64,000 nt of DNA. It comes from Gymnopilus junonius (lineage: Eukaryota > Basidiomycota > Agaricomycetes > Agaricales > Galerinaceae). The stretch is taken from positions 62,001 through 126,000 of the forward strand of contig JADNYJ010000002.1 of NCBI GenBank assembly GCA_015501075.1, given 5' to 3'. Every line of letters begins with the position of its first letter. Positions within the stretch are counted from its first letter, which is position 1. Shown piece after piece: positions 36,084-46,604 of this stretch. The notes beneath the pieces are model-generated. The model searched no databases. It saw nothing but the letters and a program-made list of their open reading frames with translations, and was not told the DNA's origin. A program made the position numbers and the translations under genes.

Positions 36084-39000
36084 TCATCGGCTGGATGAAT
36101 CGCTGTCGCTGTCATCGCTTTCACTCTCGCCATCTTCTTCCATCTCGGTAGGGTCGACTTCCAAGGCTTTTTGTTCGACTTCGAAACCAACGGCTTTAAG
36201 TCCTTCTCCAATTTCATCCGCCTTCCCAGGTGCTGTGACTACTACTGCAGCGGAAGATGAGGAATCAAACAGAGGTAAGAAATGCGTCTGCAAAGCGTCC
36301 AGAACATCCGCTTTTGTGATGATCTGGTACTTCTCAAGCAAACCGATTTGATGGGTCCTTGAAATGCCTTTCAGGGCTTGATTCGTGAAGGAGACCATAG
36401 CCTATAATGAAGGCTGAACACAGATCTCGGACGTAGAGAATTTAGAACTTACGGCTCTTCCAGCAGTAGAGACATTCTTCGCAACTCCATATACAATGGT
36501 ACTCTTTGCGGCATCAAGGATAGTTTCGTCAAATTCAATCTGGCCAATCGTCCCGGATATCAATGGAGTGTCTGCAAACAACAAGACAGAAGGCAACATA
36601 CCGAACCATCCACAAGACCCCTGATCACTTTGGCAGCTTCTTCATAGGCCTTTAGACTGTTTGAACTCTTGAGGGTGATCATGTTAACAGACAGATATCA
36701 AGATTAATTATTATACTTACTCGGTAAAGGGAAAAGGAAAGGAAACCAGCCTCCACATCTAGTGATGCGTAGGCACCGTAAGCCAACCCGGAGCCACGAA
36801 TATAACGCTGCAAGTGTTACGTTACGTATCAGATGAAGATTCGAACGAGTAGGATATCACTTGCCCAGAGGTAGCTTTCCGTTGCATTGAGGACCTCTAG
36901 GGCGACGCGAATGGCGGGGTATTCGGGATGATTAAATCCTTGAATTCCTTTGGCCGTGTGAGTGGCAAAAGAGCTTTCAATGGTGGGTAGGCTCATCACT
37001 ACTGCCTGTCGAATCCCTTAGTTTGAATAAAGTATATTCACTGGACTGCTTACCTTTCGCGATATATTCTTTCCAAGATCGCTAAGAGTTTCCGATGCCA
37101 GAGGGACAGGTGATAAGGTAACACTCTGTGGCTTGTGAGCACAAAACAGAGGCAGAAAGCTCATAAAGACACACCGGGATTGCAGACGAGAAGTGCTTTC
37201 CCCATGTGCTCCTTGGTTCCTTTAAACCGAGAACGTTGCCGGTTACTGAAAATCTTATTCCCGTTGGGTCGATAACTAAGGTAGCTGCAGTTAACATTGT
37301 CCTCACGGCCGTAAAGTAAAATGCACACTCACTGTGCGTCCGGATTTCCTCGAAATCTGCTATGACTTGTTCGGGATTTTCTTGTAACTCTTTAATGACT
37401 TTTGGTACGAACTCCGCTTGCGGAAGAACACCTCCAGACCTGGAAGTCGAGTTTTCGGCATAAAACAAGGTCGTCCAAAGGGATGAAAGGACATTGCTTC
37501 CATCTCTCTTCATCTCTGGGAGGGACTGTTGAATTTTGGCCAAAACAACTTGTATCCTTTTTTTATTTCATGTCTTGAGTAAAAAATCAAAAGTAGGAGG
37601 AAATCATGCCCCACCTCTCTTTATCAAACTCTGATCCATAAACCAGATCCTTCAGCCAAGCGACTGCATTTTCATACAGAGCAGTTTCTACTTTGATGCT
37701 GACACGGAAGGTATCTGTAAATGCATTTGATATACCCAGTCCGATTTCGTAAGATACCGTTTCGTTGTCCAATTGGTTGATAACTTCTTCGTGAGATAAC
37801 TTGACTCCTGACTGCCTCTTCACTGGCAATGAGAAGAACGAAGAAAGGTAAGCAGGTATGTATCTGATTGTTTGTAAGAATCCAGGGCGGAAGGAAATCG
37901 AAAATCTCGCTTACGCTCGAAGTCGATTGGGCAATTTAGCCAGTGCAAACAAAGCATGAATGGATACAAAGTCGGACTGCAAAAAGGAAGGTATAAGCCT
38001 TGACTGTGTGCACAGAAAAGCCAATTTAACCGAACCTCTACGTGATCATATTCAACAAAGAAAGATAACGGATCTCCATCAGATTGAATATGTCTGAGCA
38101 GGGGATCAACAACAGAGGGCGGGTAGTCGATTTTTCGGCCGTGTCCTGGCTCCTGCACGCTTTGCACTGGAATCCATGATATACTCTTCACGTTTGGTAC
38201 AGGGAAAGACGTAAGAATATCAGTAGGGACTGGCCTACTGTGCTCTGCCTTGGCTTCTTCTAACTCCGCTTCTGCTTTCTTGAGTCCTTCAGGGCCTAGT
38301 CGCTCGACTTGAGCAGTGATTCTTGCCTTTTCCTCCTTTTCCAGTTTGTCGGCTAGCTTGGCAGATGGCTTTCCGATAATCACAACAGAAGACGGTTCAA
38401 CATAGTACCTATGATCCATAAATGACTGCGAAAACGGCAGAATGAATACACATACTTTGTAAGAAGACCTGTCCATTGGTCACTTGTCCAAGATCGCATC
38501 TGGATGTAATAATTGATTTCGTCCATCGAGCTATGGAGTTCAGAACCATCTTGGGCACCGTATAAAAAGTCACTGATGATCGTTCCGGAAAAGGTATCGC
38601 CCTTGGCCGACTCGAGTTTACTACGAAGCTTAAAATTTCCAGGGTTAGAGATTGTACGAATTTGAGAAAGACTCAATATCTCACTTGACGCTCATCTCGG
38701 CTCAGGACCATGGTCATCCGTTTCATGTCGATACCATCCTCAACGATTTTTTGCAAGCTTGCTTTCAACTTCTCGTTGAAAGTGGAAAGGTGTTCTGTTG
38801 GAACTGAACCGACATAAATAGGAAGATTTACACTGGTTGCGCGGGTATCTTCGCTGAAGTATATATACGAACTAAAAAAAAAATCAGTGATGCATCAAAA
38901 AGGGAATTAACTCTAACTTACCAAAGCGGAGATTCTATTTCAACGAATTCTTTGTTAAGTGGGGCGACCGCAGATGAAGTGAGGTAAGTGCCCAAGATAT

Positions 39001-40368
39001 CTAGCGCCTTTCGTTCAAGGAATTGATTCGGAGCTGGGCCCAAGACGTTGATGATGAGTTCGCCCATAGCTGGGGTCCCGAAATACATTAGCAAGAGTTC
39101 AAAGAAGAGACAAGACACGTACTCTCATCTTTCTCCGGAAATTCTACAGTTTCTTTGATTGTCTTTGGTATGGGTTTTCGTAACGCACTTGGTGTTTCCA
39201 CAAAGGGCCGCTTCCAGCCTGATGGTCTTTCTCCTTTATTTTGCTTGTGATCAATGATACTAGGTTCAACCTGCTCTTGCACGACCTGCAACAAAGACGA
39301 TGTCCCACTCGAAAGCTTCCCGGCAACGATGAGGGCAAGATTATGGGGGACATAGTAGTTTGCATGGTACTGTCGAACTGTAATAGGTGCGATAAGCGGA
39401 TGTACCTTCCAGCTTGAGACGTAGAGCATTTACTTTGTTCTGGTGCCAATACTCGAAGAGCAGACATCAAACCTCCCGTTTCACTACGATAGCCACTTCC
39501 AGGGGGGTCTAATAGTCGCTGCAGACTTAAAATATGCTTAGATAGGCGGGAGTACCTCGTAATGAGGAAACACGAACCGAAGGGCCATGAGATCGCCAGA
39601 AGTGTTCTCCCTGCCTTGCATTTCACTGTAAACAACACCGGAATCATGTCCTTTGGGATCAATATGGTGAACCTGCACAAAGTTAATCGCATCAGATCAC
39701 GAATTGAAATACTTATAAACGATGGAAGATTAACCTCCGTCACGAAACTAGATGATAATGTCAGAACATCGCGAAGAATTTGCTCAAATCACTTACCCAG
39801 CCTTCGTGATCGTAGGATATAAGATGTGATCGACGTATATTGGAAGAAGTTGGAGGAAGCCCTGCTCTCCTGCAGTTGAAATGGTATATGCAGTGTGATC
39901 GGTGTCCGTCCATGCATTTGTTCCGTTTGAAAAGCCGCGATTAGCGAGGAGATCCAGTACACCTTTGTAAGGGTACTTTTGTGAGCCCATAAACACAAGA
40001 CTGTCCGCTATGTCATAAGTTGCATCGATGTAAAATTGAATGTATTACTTACTGTTCCAGAGTGTGAGGGCATCCGGAATCGTCGAAAACTTTCCTGAAG
40101 ATGTGAGGGTCTGACGGGTATCCAAGCAGGAAGTTACTTACTCTCCGTCGCAACAACGAAATATCCATTGACAATGGGTGCTGTAACTCGTCATGAGAAA
40201 TCATTTTGACCATATTCAAAAGCCTGATCGCGCACCTTCGTAATCGAGGTGAATAACTGTCAGACCTGTCTCTCTGCTCTTCCATTTGGAGACGACGACA
40301 TCTGTAAAATCAAGCTTGACCCGTTTGACCAAGTTAAAGTTTCCAAATTGCTCTGTAGACTGCGCCAT
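36084..40368 (-). CDS. M16-family zinc metallopeptidase (pitrilysin/YOL098C type)
   Basis: Large inverzincin-type metallopeptidase of about 1,000 residues. MAQSTEQFGNFNLVKRVKLD opens it, followed by SRETGLTVIHLDYEGAPIVN. SGCPHTLEHLVFMGSQKYPY carries the HxxEH zinc motif, split by an intron after GAA CA. NAWTDTDHTAYTISTAGEQG, IYVDHILYPTITKAGFVTEV and YHANYYVPHNLALIVAGKLS match the M16C fungal group. The C terminus is acidic and Asp/Ser-rich. More than ten introns occur. The start at 40368 fits the family; an in-frame ATG at 40536 would add 56 residues rich in Arg, His and Leu without acidic residues, like a mitochondrial targeting signal. Confidence 0.9.
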
Positions 40369-40635
40369 TGGTGTGGGTGGAAGCGAAGGCTGGCTGTGGA
40401 TGCCCAGAGATGCTGTGTGTGCTGGCCTTAAAGGGAAACCCACACGATTTACTAATTTTAAACGATGGCGATGAGAGGCCTGTCGAAGAGTCCCTCGAAT
40501 TGGCAAGTGTCTTAAGAAAGGAAAGAGAGGTAGCATAAAGCACCTAGGAGGAGAAACCAAGGAAAGAAATTCAGCTCTTCCACTAATTACGTCCACGTGC
40601 TCATTATAACCTCTCCGAATCCCAGAACATTTGAA
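40369..40635. promoter_or_regulatory. Divergent region between M16 peptidase and Ccr4-family nuclease
   Basis: Only 267 bp (or 99 bp if the peptidase starts at 40536) separate the two ATGs. The peptidase frame stays open through almost the whole gap, so the transcription start may decide which Met is used. Confidence 0.45.
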
Positions 40636-42319
40636 ATGCAAACATCTCGTAAAAAATATGTGCCCACTCCAGAAGATCTTGCACTTGCCAAGGCCCGGAA
40701 GGAGAAGAAGGATAGACTTGCAGCCGAGGCTCTGCTGAATCCCAGTACACTTTTGCCTCGCACCTGGCTGTCACTATTGCCCAATCAGATATCTGGACAT
40801 CAGACTCTACAACGAGTTAAAATATTCACTTGGAATGTTCGTGCCTTGTCCTCCCCTGTCTCTTTGCGAGAGAACTGAAGGCCGTTGGTAAAGCTCCTTG
40901 CCCAAAGCTTGATTCGTAGGATGCGTGTTCATTTTAGAGTGCAAAGTTGTCTTACGATTATCAGGAAGAGAGCTGTTCCCAAACAGTGACTGTCTGAAAG
41001 CTGGCCAGAGGGAGTCTTTGATTCACGAAGAAATGCGTAGGCAAGATGCAGATGTCCTCTGTCTCCAAGTATTCGGTTTACTTCTTTCTTTCCCTCCGTG
41101 CCGCAATTGAGGCGTTCTTCTAGGAAGTAGACCGCTTGGAAAAGCTTCTGCCTATGTTGGAGGGGCTTGGATACTCTCATCATTATGCATCAGGCCCTCG
41201 TAAACTTCATGGGTGCTTGATTGCCTTCAAGGAGGGCTTGTTTACAATGCTTGCAGACAAAGTGATATTCTATGACGATCAGAGCATGGGGATAGACTCG
41301 GAAAGCTCACGGATAGGCTCTTCATTCAAAACAAGAAATATTGGCTATCTTCTCGCGTTGCAGAATAACTCGAACGCGAAAGAAGGCATGGTGGTAGCAA
41401 CATCTCACCTCTTCTGGCACCCAAGGTCGGTCATCGTACTCCTTTTCAAAATACCAGCCACTGAGTTGACCGCAGGTATACATATGAAAGAATAAGGTCA
41501 GCTGGTATATATTCAGTCGTTGGGAGTTCTCAAGTTGAATTCTCAACAGGCAGTTAGCTATCTTGTTGAGAGAGGTTGTTGCCTTCCGGAAAGGACTCTC
41601 AGCTGATCGCTGGCCCTGCATATTAGCAGGAGGTAAGTCTAAAAAAAAGTTCAGTCACTGTGACTCCATTGCTTTTGCTGCTCCCTAGACTTCAATTTTT
41701 CGCCCGCCGACCCAGCATATTCTCTAGCCACTGGTGATCCTCTTCTTGTGAAGCAAGAAGAAACGATAACACCATCTTTGGTTGTCCACTCCTCACGCGA
41801 CCCCCGTATCTTGGAGAATCCCAAGGCAGCAGTAGAAGACGAGTCCGAGGACGCCGACCCAGACCGAGTCATCACTAACGCGAGACCCGCGACAGCAGAA
41901 GATGGGCTGTTGTCCATTCCCGAATTAGTCGATTGGTTTTCAGTGCTTCCGACACTTCGGAGCGCTTATAGCGACGGACTACACGAAGCACTAAGGCGTG
42001 GTTACAATCTTCCAACATACGGAACCCGTGTGTCGCTGGCGCCTGGGAGACGAGGGTCAGATGAACCTGAGTATACAAGCTATACTCACTATTGGCAGGC
42101 AGTCCTAGGTTTGTTTCCTCAACCTGCTTCCGGATAGAGTCAGTCGCACTGAAAGGGTATTCATTAGATTATATTTTTTTTATTGATTCTCCAGAGAGGC
42201 CTATCAGCGTCCTCGGTTTATTGACACCACTCAGCGGACCTGATCTGCATCCCGGGCTTCCACAGAAACGTGTTTCTGGAAGTGATCACACTTGCCTCGT
42301 CACTGAATTATGTTGGTAG
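40636..42319 (+). CDS. ngl2: Ccr4/Ngl2-family exonuclease (EEP superfamily)
   Basis: Magnesium-dependent RNase of the endonuclease/exonuclease/phosphatase superfamily; Ngl2 trims 5.8S rRNA ends. After an Ala/Lys-rich leader the nuclease core runs FTWNLLAQSLIRRELFPNSD, ADVLCLQEVDRLEKLLPMLE (catalytic Glu), SHHYASGPRKLHGCLIAFKE, TSHLFWHPRYTYERIRS, WPCILAGDFNFSPADPAYS (catalytic Asp/Asn) and the terminal SGSDHTCLVTELCW with the SDH triad. A stop at about 41605 is avoided by the 53-nt intron 41505-41557, which restores AAILLREVVAFRKGLS. The last intron joins HYWQAVL to DYIFFIDSPERP. All EEP catalytic residues are present. Confidence 0.92.
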
Positions 42320-42518
42320 TGTATAGAGTGAAGCAATTACAAGTTGGGAAGGAAAAGTCAAGTGCATAAAGCAAGTGTCCGGCAAGTTGGAAGTGCAAAT
42401 AAAGAGCGATATGTAGAATAAGAGGTATGCGGCAAATTAATGAATGAATGTCAATGCGAAAAGGGTACATCTAATGAGGACAGCAACATTAACTAAAGAA
42501 TCCTGAAATATTGGGTCC

Positions 42519-45515
42519 TCAAGCTCGTGTTGCCCTATCAGAGCCTGCCAGAAGACTGTCAAATAGTCCGCCGGCCGAAGACTCGTTTCGTAATTGTATC
42601 ATGTAGATAATCCCTGTCCGGGCACCCTTGTCGCTCAATTCAATAGCAACTCCGGTCTTCCCCACCCTTTCCACTCCATCGGTAAGGACGATGGTTGAAA
42701 TCAGGACAGACTTGTCCTTGTTGTCTGCTTCAACAACAAGTTGCTTGATGTTTGTTGGTTCCTGACAATATAGTTTGAGCTTGGCAGACCCCAATGACTT
42801 CCATTGAGCATGGTGTTGCTGTAGAAAGACTTTGCATTTCATCTGAGCGGAGATAGTGGAAACTACAGGGCCAAGGTTTTGAGGTTCCTGGATAGGTGAG
42901 TTGGGTGGACTTGGTTCGTTGAACGGTACCTCTGCCATGGACACCGCACGAGCTTGAGCGGATGGCAAGAGGGGACGAGCTTGTGGCACGGTTAGGCCAC
43001 CACTGAAAGAGTTGTTTCTTGGAAGGGCGTTGGGATGGAAAGGAGGTAAAGGAGGGGCATAGTTCATTGGTAAATCTTGGTGGGAATACTGGGAACCAAG
43101 AGAGCGAATAGAAGGTGCTTTGTGAACGCTTGGTACCTGAGAGGATGGCTGTGAAGGAGGCCTCGGTGGGGGGGCAAACCCTCCTTGCGGGAACTGAGAA
43201 CGGGTACCTGGGTTGAGAGGATACATTTGTTGCTGAAATGGAGGATGGGTATTATTTCCAGGGAACGGGCCTGGCCCATGGCCATAGAGACCATTCTGAG
43301 GAGGAAAGCTCGGTCCAGGTTGCATATCACTATTGGGCCCAGGAAGATGGCTAGTACTTCGAGCTGGGGGTATTATTCCGTGCGCCTCGAAAGAAGGGCC
43401 TCTATGGAGAGGTTGCGCAGAAGCAGATGGCCGCAAAGGGGTAGCTGGTAAAGAGGGTAATGGGGGATCCAAGCGTTCTGGCCGAGGCCTGTTGTCTGGC
43501 AGTTGGTATGCCGGAGGTGGCAATTCTGTCGAATTCCCCGTTTGGTTGGGAGGAGATACAGATCGTCTCCTGTTTAAACCGGTGATACCATTCGAGCTTA
43601 GGGGAGAAGAATCGTTAACGTGGTCAGCTTGCAAGCGGGGAATTTGGTTCAAGGATGGTAGAGGTGGAGGCGGTTGCTTGGATTGTGGCGGTACTAGGCA
43701 TTGTCACAGCAATGCGTCAGTCCCAGGAGCTTAGGGTTAAAAGTCTTTCGTACGTACATGACCCAGCAAATTCAGTGCATTCTTTGAAATGTGTGATCAG
43801 CCGGTTTCTCTCTTCCATCGAGCCTGTTTCGACAAGGAGAAATTCCTTTCTCATGATAGCTATTTGGAGCACATTGTCTGGAGGAAGTTTGGTCAGCAGC
43901 CTGCACCACGAAAACAAGTATAGGGTCGACCTTGACCGTCCACTTCTGATACTCTCAAGACTTTCCCAGACAAAGGAGGGTAGCAAAGCCACATATCGGC
44001 GCCACCAGACGCACGTTTATCTCGTTCTTCTGGGGTCATTTTGTCGCATACTAGAAATAGATCAGAAAGAAGAAAAATGTGCCCTCGTTGGTGGGTGACT
44101 TCAACGCCTGTAGCCCGGGGGGTGAATCGAATGACAACGTCAACCGATGTCCGCATTTCACGAGTGAAGGTCAACGAAGGAGGAGACATTTGCAGCTTGA
44201 CAGCCTAGAGCAATGTTCGTCACTGACGTTGTTGATCAGCAAAAGCAGATTGACAAACCTTGGGTGCCATAGTAAATATATCGAGAGTGCGTTCTGTGGA
44301 AAGTCGTCGCTCAAGATCTGAGATGGGCATGGAGAGCGTCTGGGTAGAGGCACGGCTGAGTGACGTGGATTCAGAGGCATGAGAAGAACGTTCGCTAAAG
44401 AAAGTGAGTACCAGGACCGAAGGAATAAGGCCAAATGACGTACCCTCCTGATATACTGCCAGGGTTGGAGCTCGTCTCACTGCCAGATTTCGTCTCACTT
44501 TCCGATGGATGTAAAGCAGTAGGGGGCGGCTTCGGGGGGCTAAGCGTTTGAGTCCGCATGTCAATAACGACTTCATCCTCGGTTTCCACTGGCGGTGGTA
44601 TCCCGGAGGACTCCAGTCCTTGATCGCCAACTGTGACTGAACTTCGATTCTCCAAAGTATCCATCAGATGATTGAGTGTGCCGACAGCACCATCGAGAAG
44701 GCGATTATCCGTGTTCTTCAAGAGGCGGTTGTAGAGTTTGAGATAATATTTCAAACGAGCTTTTGGAAGGAGAAAGAGAGCATCAAGCGTCCATATTCCG
44801 GCGTTCGAAGGAGCTGGATGAGTGGAAGAGAACTGGGCAAGAATAGGACCCAGCTTTGAATTCGATTGGACGGGCTGCCAGGTATCGAAACCGGAGCGAT
44901 ATTTGGTGCAGTAATTTTCGTAAGGCTTCTTGAGATCATCGACCTGGGATAGATGAGTAAACGCGAAGAGAGAGAACAAGGGGGACACATACCCATTTGA
45001 TGAGCAGCCCACCCAGTTCACCTGCCGACCTAGGGTCTGCACTGATGTCCTTTAGTTTCTGATATTTACGTAAGGGACATGGTCAAATGGAATGAGGGCT
45101 CAAGGGAGACACGCACGGCATGCAGGCTGCGATTTGCCTTGTAGATGCCTTCGATGCTCCTGAACATGGTGTCAAGCTCTGGCGGGGGGAGATTGGAGCG
45201 AGACCAGGCAGCGGCGACTTTCTGGGAAATGGATGAGAACGGGGAGAAGGGAGAGGGACGGGGCGGTTACCCGTATGATTGCAGTGAGCTGGTCGACGAA
45301 GACCTTCTCGGTGTCGACGAGATCGGTGAGAGGGTTTGCTCGTTTCTGCTTTGCATCCGGGGCAGGTGTGGTGGGGGTGGATGGTGCGGTGAGACCTGTG
45401 AGAGAGAGATGAGGGGGGAAATAGAGAGAAGAGAAAGAGGGAGAGGCAGAACCTGCAAGATCAAAGGGCTGGGAAGGGTCCAAGGAGAGCTTGGGAGGAG
45501 GCGGCGGCGGATCAT
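42519..45515 (-). CDS. Rho guanine nucleotide exchange factor (DH-PH) with uncertain start
   Basis: Activates Rho-family GTPases by nucleotide exchange. The DH domain includes ANPLTDLVDTEKVFVDQLTA, GIYKANRSLHAKLKDISA, LGGLLIKWVDDLKKPYENYC and ARLKYYLKLYNRLLKNTD. A PH domain follows (GHIFLLSDLFLVCDKMTPEE, FLLVETGSMEERNRLI). A long Pro-rich linker leads to a conserved C-terminal globular region (CKVFLQQHHAQWKSLGSAKL, SVLISTIVLTDGVERVGKTG, YMIQLRN). The coding frame at the 5' end (DPPPPPKLS) has no in-frame ATG; the ATG at 45515 sits one base out of frame just before it, so one base may be missing. The partner could be Rac1 at 61-62 kb, which is inference. Confidence 0.8.
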
Positions 45516-45636
45516 AGAGCTGAGGAGTGCACTAGTTCATTCACGAAATTTGATCACTACCTCTGCCGCCCATGTTCTCACCACGTGATACCCCTCTTCC
45601 TCCTCATGCCCACCAAGCCCAACACTCTCTCCTACA
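45516..45636. promoter_or_regulatory. Short divergent promoter (121 bp)
   Basis: Only 121 bp separate the RhoGEF and the plus-strand OCIA-like gene. CACGTG, an E-box-type palindrome, lies at 45580-45585. An ATG at 45572 in another frame does not join the coding frame. Confidence 0.4.
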
Positions 45637-46408
45637 ATGTCACCTGGAGCACCCGCGTCTTCTCTTCCAGAGCAGCAACAGAGTCTCTCCTCGCTCCAGA
45701 GCACGAAGACGGCAATCTCACCACCAACGACTACAATGCCTCTCTCCACTTTCTCCCCGGTTATCATCGCTACTACCCTGTTCGTTCTCCCCTTGCTCCC
45801 TTGTCCCCCCACTCACCCTGCTTCCCTCCCCAGATCGTAGGCGTTCTCATCGCAACCGCACCTCTCGCTCTCCGCACCCGCAAGTGGTCTTCGCGCAGAG
45901 CTCTCACTGCTTTCACCCTCGGCTTCACCGGTCACCTCTTCGGCAAGCTCACTGTCCTCAACGCCCACTACAACTATGTCCGCTCCCTAGAAAACCCTGC
46001 TGGCTTTTCGAAAGCCATGCAAAATATACAGGCAAAGCTTGGAGGCCCTGTCCCCCAAGGCTTCATCATCGAACGCGCATATGAGCCATCGCCAGATGAC
46101 CAGAACGGTATTCTGTCTTCCTCTCTATCTTTTTTTGTTTTGTCTAACCTGCCTTAGAAACCATCTCCTCAGATAGCTTGTCCACAAATCAGCAAACCAA
46201 TCAACCCTTGAACCAGTCTCCTCTGACCAAATGGGATCAGATCCGGAAGATGAACGACAACACAGCCAAAAATTCCTCATGGGATAGCATTCGCCAGAAA
46301 CACGAGAGATCAAGTTCCATTGTAAAATCTCCAAGTAGTGATCAAGGCTCTGAACTCTTTTGGGACGATGCTGCCAACTCGGACTTGGACAACGCTCCAA
46401 CCCAGTAA
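45637..46408 (+). CDS. Small membrane protein, OCIA-like (tentative)
   Basis: Exons 45637-45783, 45834-46107 and 46158-46408 sum to 672 nt, 223 residues. A Ser/Pro/Thr leader precedes a first hydrophobic segment (SPVIIATTLFIVGVLIATAP), then LTAFTLGFTGHLFGKLTVLN. The block GHLFGKL..YNYVRSLENPAG resembles the end of the OCIA domain (YFAGKLSY, KLENSPLG), found in mitochondrial membrane proteins. The C terminus is hydrophilic, with KWDQIRKMN and SSWDSIRQKHER. The resemblance is from memory and short, so the family is tentative; the gene structure is convincing because all three exons keep frame. Confidence 0.65.
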
Positions 46409-46604
46409 TCCCAAATGCTTCAAAATCAAAACATACATAATACATCGCGATTTAGTAAACCAAAATTGTAGAAGGGAGAAAATTGTAACAGGCAATGTAA
46501 TCTTACAAGTCTTTACAAATTAAATGTCGTTATCTCCCGAAGGAAGTAATACTACAGAAAGCACAGAAGCAATGATCGTCCAAGGAGCGCATATTCTAGA
46601 CAAA

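Noticed and set aside
41580..41606. Premature stop in the Ccr4-family nuclease
   Set aside because: The 53-nt GT-AG intron 41505-41557 removes the problem and restores the conserved sequence.
45537..45812. Minus-strand ORF over the 5' end of the OCIA-like gene
   Set aside because: It is antisense to a well supported exon and cannot be joined to the RhoGEF frame.
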